From: Azoarcus indigens
GTDB taxonomy: Bacteria > Pseudomonadota > Gammaproteobacteria > Burkholderiales > Rhodocyclaceae
Length of the DNA: 64,000 bases
Direction of reading: 5' to 3'
NCBI RefSeq assembly: GCF_004361735.1
Contig: NZ_SNVV01000007.1
Location: 124,001-188,000, forward strand
The translations under genes were made by a program, and so were the position numbers. The notes under the pieces were generated by a model. It searched no databases, was not told the origin of the DNA, and saw nothing but the letters and a program-made list of their open reading frames with translations. Positions 36,470-46,812 of this stretch are shown in pieces (positions within the stretch are counted from its first letter, which is position 1; each line of letters opens with the position of its first letter).

Positions 36470-38173
36470 ATGTTCGGCAACCTGCGTATCGGCGTAAAAC
36501 TCGCCCTCGCCTTCGGCATGGTCATCCTGATGCTGCTCATCATCACCGCGGTGAGCGTCATCCGGCTGGCTGGCCTGGGTGAAGAAATCGACTCCACTGT
36601 CAACAAGCGCTTCCCGATGACGGTCTGGTCCAACACCGTCATCGACCAACTCAACGTTGCCGGCACCGCAATGCGTGACCTCGTGCTGGCGCATACCCCG
36701 CAGGAACGCCAGGAGGCGCTTGACCGCCAGAGCCAGACCAGCGCCAACGTCACCGCTGCGCTGGAAAAGCTCAACGCCAACGCCGTCACCGCCGAAGACA
36801 AGGCGCTGCTGCAGAAGGTCGAGGCCGTCCGCGCCGCCTACCGTTCGCCGCGCCAACGCGCGATGGATGCAATCCAGGCCGGCCGCCTGGAAGAGGCCAG
36901 CGCCATCGTCACCGGCGAGTTGCGCCTGGCCCAGACTGCCTATATTCAAGCCCTGAACGACCTGATCAAGTATGAAACGCAGCAGATGGACGAAGCCGGC
37001 GCCCGCGCGGCGGACAGCGCCCAGTCCGCCCGCACCGTGCTGATGGTGCTCGGCGTCATCGCCATCCTGCTGGCGGTACTGTTCGCCGTGTTCATCACCC
37101 GTTCCATCGTCCAGCCAGTACGCGAGGCGGTGGGCGTGGCCAATGCGCTGGCCGAGGGCAACCTGGCGGTGCGCATCGACGCCAGCCGGCGCGACGAGAC
37201 CGGCCAGCTACTGGCGGCGATGCAGAACATGGTGGCCCAGCTGTCCCGCATCATCGGCGAGATCCGCAGCGCGGCGGACAACCTCTCCGCCGCTTCGGAA
37301 GAAGTCTCCTCCACCGCCCAGTCGCTGTCCCAGGGCGCCTCCGAACAGGCCGCCAGCGTCGAGGAAATCTCCTCCACGCTGGAGCAGGCCACCGCCTCGG
37401 TGGTGCAGAACACCGAGAACGCCAAGATCACCGACGACATCGCCTCCAAGGCCGCCGGCGAAGCCAGCGAGGGTGGCAACGCGGTGAAGGAGACGGTGAC
37501 CGCGATGCAGGCCATCGCCGAGAAGATCGGCATCGTCGATGACATCGCCTACCAGACCAATCTGCTGGCGCTCAACGCCGCCATCGAAGCCGCCCGCGCC
37601 GGCGAGCACGGCAAGGGCTTCGCGGTAGTTGCCGCCGAGGTGCGCAAGCTGGCCGAGCGCAGCCAGGTGGCCGCGCGCGAGATCGGCGAACTGGCTGGCT
37701 CCAGCGTCAAGCTGGCCGACAAGGCCGGCCGCCTGCTGGACCAGATGCTGCCCAGCATCCGCAAGACTTCCGACCTGGTGCAGGAAATTTCCTCCGCCTC
37801 CGAGGAGCAGAGCGCCGGTGTCGCCCAGATCAACCAGGCGGTGGGCCAGCTCAATCAGGTGACGCAGCACTCCGCCTCCTCCTCCGAAGAGCTGGCGGCC
37901 ACCTCGGAAGAGATGGGCGCCCAGGCGCAGCAGTTGCAGAACCTGATGCAGTTCTTCCGCGTCGAGGACAATGCCACGCCGCTGAAGACCGCCGCCCGCC
38001 AGGCCATCACCGCCGCCCGCCGTCCGGCGCCAGTCGCCGAACCGGCTCCCATGCCGACGCCCGCGCCGGCTGCCCCGGCCCGCGGCCGTACGCCTGCGCC
38101 GCGCGCCCCCGGCAAGCCGCTGCCCAAAAACACCGCCCTCTCGTTCGACGAGCAGGATTTCGAGCGCTTCTGA
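36470..38173 (+). CDS. Methyl-accepting chemotaxis protein with 4HB sensor
   Basis: The 567-residue receptor has TM1 (~10-32), a periplasmic four-helix-bundle (4HB_MCP-like) domain (~35-185), TM2 (~190-213), a HAMP domain (~214-265) and a cytoplasmic signalling domain with the hairpin [20 protein letters not shown]. An Ala/Pro-rich linker (~505-550) and the tail [11 protein letters not shown] close it, without an NWETF-type pentapeptide. Its cytoplasmic half is nearly identical in DNA sequence to the receptor at 38773-40602. Start ATG follows TCTGCACGAGGCC, a weak ribosome site. Confidence 0.93.
   Translation: MFGNLRIGVKLALAFGMVILMLLIITAVSVIRLAGLGEEIDSTVNKRFPMTVWSNTVIDQLNVAGTAMRDLVLAHTPQERQEALDRQSQTSANVTAALEKLNANAVTAEDKALLQKVEAVRAAYRSPRQRAMDAIQAGRLEEASAIVTGELRLAQTAYIQALNDLIKYETQQMDEAGARAADSAQSARTVLMVLGVIAILLAVLFAVFITRSIVQPVREAVGVANALAEGNLAVRIDASRRDETGQLLAAMQNMVAQLSRIIGEIRSAADNLSAASEEVSSTAQSLSQGASEQAASVEEISSTLEQATASVVQNTENAKITDDIASKAAGEASEGGNAVKETVTAMQAIAEKIGIVDDIAYQTNLLALNAAIEAARAGEHGKGFAVVAAEVRKLAERSQVAAREIGELAGSSVKLADKAGRLLDQMLPSIRKTSDLVQEISSASEEQSAGVAQINQAVGQLNQVTQHSASSSEELAATSEEMGAQAQQLQNLMQFFRVEDNATPLKTAARQAITAARRPAPVAEPAPMPTPAPAAPARGRTPAPRAPGKPLPKNTALSFDEQDFERF
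37202..37960 (+). repeat. First copy of a 759-base direct repeat in MCP genes
   Basis: This segment, covering the end of HAMP and the whole signalling domain, matches 39805-40563 at a constant offset of 2603 bases with no insertions or deletions, and contains many long runs of identical DNA. Only scattered substitutions differ. It points to tandem duplication kept similar by gene conversion. Confidence 0.85.
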
Positions 38174-38185
38174 GGAGCCCACGAC

Positions 38186-38746
38186 ATGGGACAGATCGTC
38201 GCCCGCGATAACAAGCCGCTTGCCGCTGCCGCCGCCGAAGCGCCCCAGCAGTACCTCACCTTCACCCTGAACGCGGAGATCTTTGCCATCGGCATCCTCC
38301 ACATCAAGGAGATCATCGAGTACGGCAGTCTCACCGAGATCCCGATGATGCCGGCCTTCATCCGTGGCGTGATCAACCTGCGCGGCGCAGTGGTGCCCGT
38401 GATCGACCTGTCGGCCCGCTTCGGCGGCCGCCAGACCGAGATCGCCCGCCGCACCTGCATCGTCATCGTCGAACTGGTGCAGACGGTAGAGGATGGCGAG
38501 CTGCGCCAGGACATCGGCATCATGGTGGACAGCGTCAATGAAGTGCTGGAGATTCCGGCCACCGACGTCGAGCCGCCGCCGGCCTTCGGCTCGCGCATCC
38601 GCACCGATTTCATCCGCGCGATGGGCAAGGTGGAGGGCCGTTTCGTCATCATCCTCGATCTCGACCGCGTGCTGTCCGTCGAGGAAATGGCCCAGCTTGG
38701 CGCCACCGCCGATGCCAGCGCTCCCGCCACCGACAATGCCGGCTGA
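38186..38746 (+). CDS. cheW: Chemotaxis coupling protein CheW
   Basis: The 186-residue protein is a single CheW/SH3-like domain: [42 protein letters not shown] and the end [16 protein letters not shown]. CheW bridges CheA and receptors. A slightly extended N terminus (~20 residues) is typical of this type. It lies between two MCP genes, inside the region bracketed by the 759-base repeats. Confidence 0.95.
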   Translation: MGQIVARDNKPLAAAAAEAPQQYLTFTLNAEIFAIGILHIKEIIEYGSLTEIPMMPAFIRGVINLRGAVVPVIDLSARFGGRQTEIARRTCIVIVELVQTVEDGELRQDIGIMVDSVNEVLEIPATDVEPPPAFGSRIRTDFIRAMGKVEGRFVIILDLDRVLSVEEMAQLGATADASAPATDNAG

Positions 38747-38772
38747 AGCCGGCGCACCGGACAACCCATCCA

Positions 38773-40602
38773 ATGCATCGCCTCGGCATCCTGGCCCGCT
38801 TCGCCCTGTTCGGCTTCCTGCCGCTCACCATCGCGCTCGTGATAGGCGCGGTCATACTCGCCATCAGCGAAACCAACCGCATCGGCGATGACGTCGCGCT
38901 GCAGTCCGAGCGCAGCGCCACCGCCATCATCAGCCTGCTGCAGGTCACCGACACGCTGACCGGCGAGCAGGTGAGAACCTCAATGAAGCTGTTCCGCGAC
39001 CGCAGCGCCATGAGCGGCCCCGCCGCGCTGGCCGGCCGCGCCAGCGTCGCCGGACGCGACGTGCCGGCGCTGTTCTTCGGCAGCCAGGCGCAGACCGACG
39101 CCACCGCGCTGGTGGATCAGGTGACCGCCATGGCCGGCGGCACCGCCACCCTGTTCGTGCGCGATGGCAAGGACTTCGTCCGCATCGCCACCAATGTGCT
39201 GCGCGAGGGCAAGCGCGCCATCGGCACCGTGCTGGACTCGCAGGGCGCCGCCTGGAAAGCGCTCAACGCCGGCCAGGCCTACTACGGCCAGGTTGGCATC
39301 CTCGGCTCTCCCTACCTCACCGGCTACGAGCCCATTCGCAACGGCGCCGGCGAGATCATCGGTGCCTGGTATGTCGGCTTCAAGGCGGACCTGCCCATCC
39401 TCAAGGACCAGGTGGGCAAGGCGGAGCGCTTCGGCTCCGGCTTCGTCGCCCTGCTGGACGACAAGGGCCAGCCCTTCCTGTGGACCGCCGGCCAGGACGC
39501 CAAGGGCATCGCCGACCGCCTGGCCAACACCGCGGGCTGGACGGTGCAGCGCCAGCCCTTCCCCGCCTGGGGCTTCTCGGTGGCGGTAGGCTCCAACGAT
39601 GCCGAAGTGCGCATGGCCGGCTGGACTCGCGCGCTGCCGGTGCTGATCGGCGGCCTGCTGTTCGCCGCCGCCCTGCTCGCCCTGCTCACCCTGGTGTTGC
39701 GCCGGGTGGTGCTGCGGCCGGTGCAGGAAGCGATGAACGCCGCCAACGCCCTGGCCGAAGGCGACCTCACGGTGCGAATCGAAGTGCGCAGCGGCGACGA
39801 AGTCGGCCAGCTACTGGCGGCGATGCAGAACATGGTGGCCCAGCTCTCCCGCATCATCAGCGAGATCCGCAGCGCGGCGGACAACCTCTCCTCTGCCTCG
39901 GAAGAAGTTTCCTCCACCGCCCAGTCGCTGTCCCAGGGCGCCTCCGAACAGGCCGCCAGCGTCGAGGAAATCTCCTCCACGCTGGAGGAAACCACCTCTT
40001 CGGTGGTGCAGAACACCGAGAACGCCAAGATCACCGACGACATCGCCTCCAAGGCCGCCGGCGAAGCCAGCGAGGGCGGCTCCGCAGTGAAGGAGACGGT
40101 GACCGCGATGCAGGCCATCGCCGAAAAGATCGGCATCGTCGATGACATCGCCTACCAGACCAACCTGCTGGCGCTCAACGCCGCCATCGAAGCTGCCCGC
40201 GCCGGCGAGCACGGCAAGGGCTTCGCGGTAGTTGCCGCCGAGGTGCGCAAGCTGGCCGAGCGCAGCCAGGTGGCCGCCCGCGAGATCCGCGAGCTGGCTG
40301 GCTCCAGCGTCAAGCTGGCCGACAAGGCCGGCCGCCTGCTGGAACAGATGCTGCCCAGCATCCGCAAGACTTCCGAACTGGTGCAAGAGATCTCCTCCTC
40401 CTCCGAGGAGCAGAGCACCGGCGTCAGCCAGATCAACCAGGCCATCGGCCAGCTCAACCGGGTTACCCAGCACTCCGCCTCCGCCTCGGAGGAACTGGCC
40501 GCCACCTCGGAAGAGATGGGCGCCCAGGCCCAGCAACTGCAGGAACTCATGCTGTTCTTCCGCACCGACGACAAGCGCCCAAGCGGCGCGCAGCGGGCAT
40601 GA
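38773..40602 (+). CDS. Methyl-accepting chemotaxis protein with Cache-type sensor
   Basis: The 609-residue receptor has TM1 (~10-32), a periplasmic Cache_3-Cache_2-like domain (~35-285; key stretches [39 protein letters not shown] and [11 protein letters not shown]), TM2 (~290-315), HAMP and a signalling domain almost identical to the previous MCP. The Cache type often senses small organic acids or amines, but the ligand is not predictable here. It ends without a methyltransferase-binding pentapeptide. Confidence 0.93.
   Translation: MHRLGILARFALFGFLPLTIALVIGAVILAISETNRIGDDVALQSERSATAIISLLQVTDTLTGEQVRTSMKLFRDRSAMSGPAALAGRASVAGRDVPALFFGSQAQTDATALVDQVTAMAGGTATLFVRDGKDFVRIATNVLREGKRAIGTVLDSQGAAWKALNAGQAYYGQVGILGSPYLTGYEPIRNGAGEIIGAWYVGFKADLPILKDQVGKAERFGSGFVALLDDKGQPFLWTAGQDAKGIADRLANTAGWTVQRQPFPAWGFSVAVGSNDAEVRMAGWTRALPVLIGGLLFAAALLALLTLVLRRVVLRPVQEAMNAANALAEGDLTVRIEVRSGDEVGQLLAAMQNMVAQLSRIISEIRSAADNLSSASEEVSSTAQSLSQGASEQAASVEEISSTLEETTSSVVQNTENAKITDDIASKAAGEASEGGSAVKETVTAMQAIAEKIGIVDDIAYQTNLLALNAAIEAARAGEHGKGFAVVAAEVRKLAERSQVAAREIRELAGSSVKLADKAGRLLEQMLPSIRKTSELVQEISSSSEEQSTGVSQINQAIGQLNRVTQHSASASEELAATSEEMGAQAQQLQELMLFFRTDDKRPSGAQRA
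39805..40563 (+). repeat. Second copy of the 759-base direct repeat in MCP genes
   Basis: Partner of 37202-37960. Differences are mostly synonymous or conservative (for example [16 protein letters not shown] versus [16 protein letters not shown]). Recombination between the copies would delete cheW and fuse the 4HB sensor of the first receptor to this signalling domain. Confidence 0.85.
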
Positions 40603-40653
40603 GGCCGGCGCCCGATCAAGCGGCGGCACCAGGCCGCCGGGAGACCCGCTGAC

Positions 40654-41481
40654 ATGGCCGCCCCCCCTCCCGCTCCGCCGCCCGGCAGCATCAGCGACCA
40701 GGACTTCGCCCGCTTCCAGCGCCTGCTCTACCAGCTGGCGGGCATCTACCTGGCGCCGTCGAAGAAGGTGCTGCTGGTCGGCCGCCTCACCCGACGGCTG
40801 AAAGCACGCGGCCTGAGCGAGTTCGGCGACTACTTCCGCCTGGTCTCCAGCGGGGAGGATCCGCAGGAACGCCAGACCATGGTGGATCTCCTGACCACCA
40901 ATGAAACCTACTTCTTCCGCGAACCCAAGCACTTCGACTTCCTGGTGAACGAGATCCTGCCGGCGCGCCTGCCCGGCAATACCTTCTCGGTATGGAGCGG
41001 CGCCTGCTCCAGCGGGGAGGAACCCTATTCGCTCGCCATGATCCTCGCCGACAAGCTGGGCGACAACGGCTGGAAGATCATCGGCTCCGACATTTCCACC
41101 CAGGTGCTGGAACGCGCCCGCCGCGGCCACTACCAGATGGAACGCATAGACGGCATCCCGCAAGCCTACCTGCGGCGCTTCTGCCTCAAGGGCGTGCGCG
41201 AACAGGAAGGCAGCTTCCTGGTAAACCGCGAGCTGCGCGCCAAGGTGCAGTTCATGCAGGTGAACCTGATAGAGCCGATTCCCAACATCGGCCCCTTCGA
41301 CGTCATCTTCCTGCGCAACGTCATGATCTACTTCGATCAGGAAACCAAGCGCAAGGTGGTGGCCAACATGCTGCCGCGGCTCAAGCCGGGCGGCTATTTC
41401 ATCGTCGGCCACTCGGAAACGCTCAACGGCGTCACCGAGCAGCTGCACGCACTGCGCCCCACCATCTACGTCAAGAAGTGA
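40654..41481 (+). CDS. cheR: Chemotaxis protein methyltransferase CheR
   Basis: The 275-residue enzyme methylates receptor glutamates with SAM. It has the N-terminal helical domain (FQRLLYQLAGIYLAPSKKVLL), TNETYFFREPKHFDFL, the SAM-binding VWSGACSSGEEPYSLAM, and DVIFLRNVMIYFDQETKRKV. It follows the second MCP and precedes cheD and cheB, completing the adaptation module. Confidence 0.96.
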   Translation: MAAPPPAPPPGSISDQDFARFQRLLYQLAGIYLAPSKKVLLVGRLTRRLKARGLSEFGDYFRLVSSGEDPQERQTMVDLLTTNETYFFREPKHFDFLVNEILPARLPGNTFSVWSGACSSGEEPYSLAMILADKLGDNGWKIIGSDISTQVLERARRGHYQMERIDGIPQAYLRRFCLKGVREQEGSFLVNRELRAKVQFMQVNLIEPIPNIGPFDVIFLRNVMIYFDQETKRKVVANMLPRLKPGGYFIVGHSETLNGVTEQLHALRPTIYVKK

Positions 41482-41485
41482 AGCC

Positions 41486-41986
41486 ATGGGGGCCGCCGAA
41501 TGCTATCTGGGCATGGGCGAATTCCAGTTCGCCAACAGGCCGCTGCGCCTACGGACCCTGCTCGGCTCCTGCGTGGCCATCGTACTCTGGCATCCTGAGC
41601 GCAGCATGGGCGGCATGTGCCACTATATGCTGCCGTCACGGCAGCAGGCGCCCGGCATGCCCCCGGATGGCCGCTACGGCGATGAGGCCATGATGCTGTT
41701 CGACCAGGCCATCGCCCGCTACCGCAGCCAGGCTACCGACTATCGCGCCCAGGTATTCGGCGGCGGCAACATGTTTCCCAGACAACAAACGGAGGGCTCG
41801 ACGCTGGACATCGGCCGGCGCAACATCGACACCGCGCGCCGGCTGCTGGCCGAACGCGGCATTCCCATCGTTGCCGAACACCTCGGCGGCTACGGGCACC
41901 GCAAGCTGGTGTTCGATGTGCATAGTGGCAAGGTCTGGCTGCTGTTCCAGGAAGAGAACAGGCCCTACCCCAGGAGACCTCAATAA
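41486..41986 (+). CDS. cheD: Chemoreceptor glutamine deamidase CheD
   Basis: The 166-residue protein deamidates receptor glutamines. The catalytic Cys is in [15 protein letters not shown] and the His in [19 protein letters not shown] and the C-terminal [11 protein letters not shown] are family features. The start is four bases after cheR, and its last base overlaps the cheB ATG, so translation is coupled. Confidence 0.95.
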   Translation: MGAAECYLGMGEFQFANRPLRLRTLLGSCVAIVLWHPERSMGGMCHYMLPSRQQAPGMPPDGRYGDEAMMLFDQAIARYRSQATDYRAQVFGGGNMFPRQQTEGSTLDIGRRNIDTARRLLAERGIPIVAEHLGGYGHRKLVFDVHSGKVWLLFQEENRPYPRRPQ

Positions 41987-43110
41987 TGAATCCAATACGC
42001 GTGATGATCGTGGATGACTCGGCGGTGGTCCGCCAGGTCGTCAAGCAGGCGCTGGCCCAGGACCCTGGCATCGAAGTACTGGGTGCCGCCTCCGACCCGC
42101 TGTTCGCCATCGAGCACATGAAACGCCAGTGGCCGGACGTGATCGTGCTCGACATCGAAATGCCGCGCATGGACGGCCTCACCTTCCTGAAGAAGATCAT
42201 GAGCGAGCATCCCACCCCGGTGGTGATCTGCTCCTCGCTAGCCGAGAAGGGTGCCGAGGCAACGATGAACGCGCTCGCCGCCGGGGCGGTCACCGTCATC
42301 ACCAAGCCCAAGATGGGCCTGAAGCAGTTCCTGGAAGACAGCTCCAACGACATCGTGCACGCGGTCAAGGCCGCCGCCCGCGCCAATGTGCGCAAGCTGC
42401 AGAGCCGACCGGCCGCCGCGACCAGCCCCGGCAGCGCCACCGCGGCCGCCGGCTTCACCCCCCGGCCCAAGCTGTCGGCGGATGCCGTCATCGCCTCGCC
42501 CGGCTCCGGGCTGGGCAGCGGCGCCAACATGGTGCGCACCACCGAGCGCATTGTTGCCATCGGCACCTCCACGGGCGGCACCCAGGCGCTGGAGGCGGTA
42601 CTGACGCGGCTGCCTGCGGTATGCCCGGGCATCGTCATCGTCCAGCACATGCCGGAGCGCTTCACTGCGATGTTCGCCGAGCGCCTCAACGGCCTGTGCA
42701 AGATCGAGGTGCGGGAAGCCCGCCACGGCGACCGCGTGGTCCCCGGCCGGGCCCTGATTGCCCCCGGTGGCAAGCACATGATGCTGTCGCGCAGCGGCGC
42801 CCAATACACGGTGGAAGTCGTAGACGGACCGCTGGTGAACCGTCACCGGCCGTCGGTGGACGTGCTGTTCCGCTCCTGCGCCAAGTTCGCCGGCCGCAAC
42901 GCCCTGGGCGTGATCATGACCGGCATGGGCGACGACGGCGCCCGCGGGCTGAAGGAGATGCGCGACGCCGGTTCGCAGACGGTGGCGGAGGACGAATCCA
43001 CCTGCGTGGTGTTCGGCATGCCGAAGGAGGCGATCCGCATGGGCGGCGCTGAAGCCATACTGCCGCTGGACCGCATTCCCAACGCCATCATGCAGTCGGC
43101 GCGGGACTGA
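41986..43110 (+). CDS. cheB: Chemotaxis response regulator methylesterase CheB
   Basis: The 374-residue protein has a receiver domain ([12 protein letters not shown]; phospho-Asp in [14 protein letters not shown]) and a C-terminal methylesterase with catalytic Ser ([12 protein letters not shown]), His ([17 protein letters not shown]) and Asp ([12 protein letters not shown]). It removes methyl groups from receptors after phosphorylation by CheA. It is the last gene of the cluster. Confidence 0.96.
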   Translation: MNPIRVMIVDDSAVVRQVVKQALAQDPGIEVLGAASDPLFAIEHMKRQWPDVIVLDIEMPRMDGLTFLKKIMSEHPTPVVICSSLAEKGAEATMNALAAGAVTVITKPKMGLKQFLEDSSNDIVHAVKAAARANVRKLQSRPAAATSPGSATAAAGFTPRPKLSADAVIASPGSGLGSGANMVRTTERIVAIGTSTGGTQALEAVLTRLPAVCPGIVIVQHMPERFTAMFAERLNGLCKIEVREARHGDRVVPGRALIAPGGKHMMLSRSGAQYTVEVVDGPLVNRHRPSVDVLFRSCAKFAGRNALGVIMTGMGDDGARGLKEMRDAGSQTVAEDESTCVVFGMPKEAIRMGGAEAILPLDRIPNAIMQSARD

Positions 43111-43195
43111 AAGACGCAACGCTCCGCCCGCGGACGGGCCAGCCGGAGCACAACGGGCAACGGAGGCCGCGGCGCCCGGCAGGGTCTGACGGCGA

Positions 43196-43462
43196 TCAGC
43201 CGGCCGAACGGCGCGCCGGCAGCGTCACCGCCCCGCCGGTGAGCGGCAGGCCACGCCCCTGACCCCGCCCGCCGCCCTCCCGGGCCATGGCTTCCCCGGC
43301 ATACAGCGCCAGCAGCACGGCGCCGCCGGCCAGTAAAGGAGCCGCCATCGCCTTCGGCAGTTCCGCCGCCCTCACCATGCCCATCCCTGCCAGCAGGCCG
43401 AAGGCCACGCCGCAGATGGCCGCGAGCAGCGCGCTGGCCCATCTCCACCACCGTCCTCGCAT
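43196..43462 (-). CDS. Small hypothetical membrane protein
   Basis: An 88-residue reading with two hydrophobic segments (ASALLAAICGVAFGLLAGMG and AAPLLAGGAVLLALYAGEAM) and a Gly/Arg-rich end. It is convergent with cheB and follows the Gx permease gene on the same strand. No family recognised; a chance open frame in GC-rich DNA remains possible. Confidence 0.4.
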   Translation of the reverse strand: MRGRWWRWASALLAAICGVAFGLLAGMGMVRAAELPKAMAAPLLAGGAVLLALYAGEAMAREGGGRGQGRGLPLTGGAVTLPARRSAG

Positions 43463-43537
43463 CTTCCTCTCCAGGCTCCCGCAGGTCGTCCGATGCGGGT
43501 TGGAGACGCAGGTCGGGCCAGTGTTCCCGCCTGCGGC

Positions 43538-44086
43538 TCAGGGCTGCTGCGCGGCCGGCGCAGCCTTGTCGCCGCCTAGTTCCTTCAGCAGGCGGGCGGC
43601 GATAAGGCCGTTGGCGGTGCCGAAGACCACCGCTGCGGCGGCGAATACCGGCGTCAGGTAGAACACCCCGTCGTGCGGCACCAGCCACAGCCGCGCCACC
43701 AGCAGCTGGGCGCCGATGTGGGCGAAGGCGGCGACGATGCTCTGGCTCACCGGCCCGAACCAGCGCCGCGGCAGGTGCATTGCCAGCCCCAGCGCCAGCA
43801 GGCTGGCGACCGAGCCGGACAGGCTGAGGAAGAAGCCGGGCGCCAGGAACTGGCCCAGCAGCAGGCTGCCGGCCAGCACCCGCAACAGCGCCACCCACAC
43901 CGCCTCGCGCCAGCCCCAGCGCGCCAGCACCACCAGGGTGATGATGTTGGCCAGGCCGGGCTTGACGCCGGGCAGCGGCAGCGGAATGGCCGCCTCCGCC
44001 ACCGTCAGCGCGATGGCCGCCGCTGCATGGCGGGCGACGCGCCTGTCGTCGGCGGTGGGGACGAGTTCAATAGTTGAGGGAGTCAT
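43538..44086 (-). CDS. Gx transporter family (HepT component I-like) membrane protein
   Basis: The 182-residue protein has five to six hydrophobic helices and the family pattern EAAIPLPLPGVKPGLANIITLVVLARWGWREAVWVALLRV (key parts PGVKPGLANIITLV and ALLRVLAGSLLLG). Such proteins are annotated as Gx transporter or heptaprenyl diphosphate synthase component I and often sit beside NusG domain II proteins, as here; the start lies 20 bases inside the end of that gene. Substrate unknown; an ECF-like permease role is the usual guess. Confidence 0.82.
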   Translation of the reverse strand: MTPSTIELVPTADDRRVARHAAAAIALTVAEAAIPLPLPGVKPGLANIITLVVLARWGWREAVWVALLRVLAGSLLLGQFLAPGFFLSLSGSVASLLALGLAMHLPRRWFGPVSQSIVAAFAHIGAQLLVARLWLVPHDGVFYLTPVFAAAAVVFGTANGLIAARLLKELGGDKAAPAAQQP

Positions 44087-44456
44087 AGTCCGCGCCGCGC
44101 CCGGTGAGGGCAAGGCTGACCTCGTTGGGCGCACAGATGGCCACCGCGCCGGCGCGGCTCAACCAGCCCTGGCGCACGCAGTACTGGCGCGGGCCGGGGT
44201 CGGAGGCGACGCGGGCGCGGCCGGGTTCGATCTCGATGCGGGTCATGCCCAGCGGCCCGGGCACATCCAGCGTGCGGGCGCGCGACAGATCCACCTGGGC
44301 GAACACCTTGCCGCCGGCACGTATCACCGCGCCGTCCGGCGCGCCGCCGCGCCACAGGTGGAGCGCGGAATACACGCACAGCGCCAGACCCAGCAGGGCG
44401 ATGCCGTAGTCGCCGGGACGCAGCAGGCCGCGCCAGGCGGCCAGGGCCGGGCTCAC
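44067..44456 (-). CDS. NusG domain II-containing membrane-anchored protein
   Basis: The 129-residue protein starts at a GTG that overlaps the rapZ stop (GTGA). One TM helix (~16-34) is followed by an exported NusG_II-type beta domain with the conserved [20 protein letters not shown]. These proteins accompany Gx permeases and often FMN-transferase or Rnf-type genes. Function is not established. Confidence 0.82.
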   Translation of the reverse strand: MSPALAAWRGLLRPGDYGIALLGLALCVYSALHLWRGGAPDGAVIRAGGKVFAQVDLSRARTLDVPGPLGMTRIEIEPGRARVASDPGPRQYCVRQGWLSRAGAVAICAPNEVSLALTGRGADYDSLNY

Positions 44457-45331
44457 GCCGGCGGCGGCGCGGCGTCGCGGTCCATCGCCCGCCGCGCCGA
44501 GGAACGGTGGCGCACGATCACCCGGGCGTTGTCGCGGAAGCGCCGCGCCAGCCATTCAGCGATGTACACCGAGCGGTGCTGGCCGCCGGTGCAGCCGATG
44601 GCGACGGTGAGATAGCTGCGGTTGTCGCGCACATAGGCCGGCAGCCAGTTGGCGACGAAGAGGCGGATGTCCTCCGCCATGCGGCCGACCTCCGGGATCT
44701 TCTCCAGGAACTCGATCACCGCCGGATCGCGGCCGGTGAGCGGGCGCAACCGGGGGTCGTAGTGCGGGTTGGGCAGGCAGCGCACGTCGAACACCAGGTC
44801 GGCATCCATCGGAATGCCGTACTTGAAGCCGAAGGACTGGAACATCAGCGTCAGCCCCTCGCTGGCCTCGACGTTGATGAAGTCCTTGATCCAGGCGCGC
44901 AGGGTGTTGGCGTGCAGGTCGCTGGTGTCGATACGGTGGCCCAACTCGGCGATGGGCTCCAGCGCGTCGCGCTCGCGCTGGATGGCCTCTTCCAGCGACA
45001 CGCCTTCGGCCGCCAGCGGATGGCGGCGGCGGGTTTCGGAAAAGCGGGCGATGAGGGCGTCGTCGCGCGCCTCCAGGAAGATGAAGCGCAGGTCGTCCAC
45101 GATGCTGCGCAGGGCTTCCACCTGCTGCGGCAGCGCGGCGATGCTGGCGCCGGAACGCACGTCCACCGCCACCGCCACCCGCTTGTAGCCGGTGCTGCGC
45201 AGGTGGGCGACGAGTTGCGGCAGCAGGGCGGCTGGCAGGTTGTCCACGACGAAGTAGCTGGCGTCTTCCAGCACGTTCACCGCGATGCTCTTGCCGGAGC
45301 CGGAGAGGCCGCTGATGAGTACGATCTGCAT
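44453..45331 (-). CDS. rapZ: RNase adapter / nucleotide-binding protein RapZ
   Basis: The 292-residue protein has an N-terminal P-loop ([15 protein letters not shown]), [19 protein letters not shown]-type Walker B region ([20 protein letters not shown]) and a C-terminal domain with [18 protein letters not shown], the UDP-GlcNAc/GlcN6P-sensing part. In enterobacteria it hands GlmZ sRNA to RNase E. Here hprK and ptsN are not adjacent; instead NusG-II and Gx genes follow with overlaps. A TATAGT box (plus-strand 45363-45368) lies 32 bases upstream. Confidence 0.95.
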   Translation of the reverse strand: MQIVLISGLSGSGKSIAVNVLEDASYFVVDNLPAALLPQLVAHLRSTGYKRVAVAVDVRSGASIAALPQQVEALRSIVDDLRFIFLEARDDALIARFSETRRRHPLAAEGVSLEEAIQRERDALEPIAELGHRIDTSDLHANTLRAWIKDFINVEASEGLTLMFQSFGFKYGIPMDADLVFDVRCLPNPHYDPRLRPLTGRDPAVIEFLEKIPEVGRMAEDIRLFVANWLPAYVRDNRSYLTVAIGCTGGQHRSVYIAEWLARRFRDNARVIVRHRSSARRAMDRDAAPPPA

Positions 45332-45362
45332 GGGGAAATCAGGAGAGGGCGGGGGCGCCCCA

Positions 45363-45368
45363 ACTATA
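45363..45368 (-). promoter_or_regulatory. Candidate -10 box of rapZ
   Basis: On the minus strand TATAGT lies 31 bases before the rapZ ATG, within an otherwise very GC-rich gap. No good -35 was found, so this is tentative. Confidence 0.4.
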
Positions 45369-45422
45369 ACGCAGCCGCCCGGCGCGCAGTCAGCCGCGGC
45401 CGCCCTCCTGGCGCGTCTGCGC

Positions 45423-46340
45423 TCAGACCGCCAGCAGCGCGCCGCCCTCGCGGCGGGCGAGACCGGCGCGCTCCAGTTCGCCCACCAGCCAGTCGGCCAG
45501 CGCTTCGGCGCCCAGGCCGAGAAAGCGCCGGTCGGCCTCGCGGTAGAGCGGTGTCTCCGCCAGCAGGCGCGGCAACTCGTCCAGCTTCAGGCGGCGGCGC
45601 GCAAGCAGGTCGAAGGCAACGCAGGCGCGGATGGCATTGCGCGCCATGCGTGCGCCGTCGGCCTCGAAGGCGCGCAGGCGGGCATAGGCGCGGGCCATGG
45701 CATCGTCGAAGTCGGCAAAGGGCGCGCCGTGGCCGGGGATGACCACGTCCACCGCCAGCCGGCCTATCGCCTCCAGCGTGCGGCGGGTCGCGCCCAGGCC
45801 GTCATCGGTGCCCAGCACTTCGGCGAAGAGGATGCCGAAGCCGTCGCGCCATAAGGCATCGCCAGAGATGAGCAGGCGTTGCTCCGGGTTGTAGAACACC
45901 AGCGCGTCCATGTCGTGGCCGGGCGCGGCCAGCGCCTGCCAGGCGAGTTCGCCGGCGACGAAGCCGTCGCCTGCCGTCAGCACGTCGTCGTGGCGGAAGC
46001 GCTCGCCGGCTTGGCCGGCGGTGCTCAGCAGCAGGGCCGCCTCGTCCCAGTTCTCCACCGCCGCCGCCATGCCGGCGGGCACGCTGATGGCGCAGCCGAA
46101 GGCGCGCTGCAGCGCGGCATTGCCGCCGATGTGGTCGGAGTGGGAGTGGGTATTGATGAGGCGGGCGAGCTGCCGCCCGCCCAAGGCATCGGCGACCAGC
46201 GCCACCGTCTGCGGCGCATGGCTGAGGTAGCCGGAGTCGATCAGCGTGGCTTCGTCGCCATCGACCAGCAGCACGTTGTTGGCGGACAGCCAGCCACGTT
46301 CGAAAACCCGCAACGTGGACGGCAGGCGGGGGGCGCTCAC
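45423..46340 (-). CDS. MBL-fold metallo-hydrolase
   Basis: The 305-residue metallo-beta-lactamase-fold protein shows [14 protein letters not shown] (metal ligands), [22 protein letters not shown] and [10 protein letters not shown], so all zinc-binding residues are kept. The GTG start at 46340 overlaps the stop of the first DUF1289 gene (GTGA). The C-terminal ~80 residues form a helical extension ([20 protein letters not shown]) seen in some hydrolases of this group. Substrate unknown; thioester or lactone hydrolysis is plausible. Confidence 0.87.
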   Translation of the reverse strand: MSAPRLPSTLRVFERGWLSANNVLLVDGDEATLIDSGYLSHAPQTVALVADALGGRQLARLINTHSHSDHIGGNAALQRAFGCAISVPAGMAAAVENWDEAALLLSTAGQAGERFRHDDVLTAGDGFVAGELAWQALAAPGHDMDALVFYNPEQRLLISGDALWRDGFGILFAEVLGTDDGLGATRRTLEAIGRLAVDVVIPGHGAPFADFDDAMARAYARLRAFEADGARMARNAIRACVAFDLLARRRLKLDELPRLLAETPLYREADRRFLGLGAEALADWLVGELERAGLARREGGALLAV

Positions 46341-46504
46341 CCTTGCCCGGCCGGCAACGGCAAGACGGCCGCCGCGGTGGCTTCCGGCTCGGCAGGCACG
46401 TCCTCCGGCTCGCCGTAAATCTCGTCGGTGCTGCGGCCGCAACCGTTGCAGATGCCGCTTTCCCAATCGATGTCGCACAGGCCCAGGCAGGCTTCGTCGC
46501 TCAT
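46337..46504 (-). CDS. Small cysteine-motif protein (DUF1289-like), copy B
   Basis: A 55-residue protein with ACLGLCDIDWESGICNGCGR: the same C-x3-C...C-x2-C layout as the DUF1289 protein encoded directly upstream, with an added acidic Pro/Glu/Ala tail. Its ATG overlaps the stop of copy A (ATGA) and its stop overlaps the MBL hydrolase GTG, so all three are translationally coupled. Four cysteines in this spacing suggest metal binding. Function unknown. Confidence 0.7.
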   Translation of the reverse strand: MSDEACLGLCDIDWESGICNGCGRSTDEIYGEPEDVPAEPEATAAAVLPLPAGQG

Positions 46505-46680
46505 TGCAACGTCTCCGTGGCCTGGCGCCGCACCGCCAGCGCGAGCAGGACACGGCGCTTGTCGGCGTCGCTGGCGCGGCTCCAGTTGGCGATCTCGTCC
46601 AGCGTGCGCAGGCAGCCCTCGCACCAGCCGGTGGCGGGATTCATGCGGCAGACGCCGATACAAGGGGAAGCGACATTCAT
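46501..46680 (-). CDS. DUF1289 family protein, copy A
   Basis: A 59-residue protein matching DUF1289 closely: ASPCIGVCRMNPATGWCEGC followed by LRTLDEIANWSRASDADKRRVL. Four cysteines in C-x3-C and C-x2-C pairs probably bind a metal. The ATG at 46680 begins the family sequence. It is the first gene of a coupled trio with copy B and the MBL hydrolase. Function not established for the family. Confidence 0.85.
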   Translation of the reverse strand: MNVASPCIGVCRMNPATGWCEGCLRTLDEIANWSRASDADKRRVLLALAVRRQATETLQ

Positions 46681-46812
46681 GATGGCTCTCTGGGGCTGGG
46701 CGGGCCGGGCTGCGTCCGCGCCGCCGGCAGCGGCGGGAGCCGCCGCGCCGTGGCGACCGGGTCGGCCCGGCCTCATGCTGCTTGGTCTGTCTGGCGGCCG
46801 GCTTCGTTCCGC

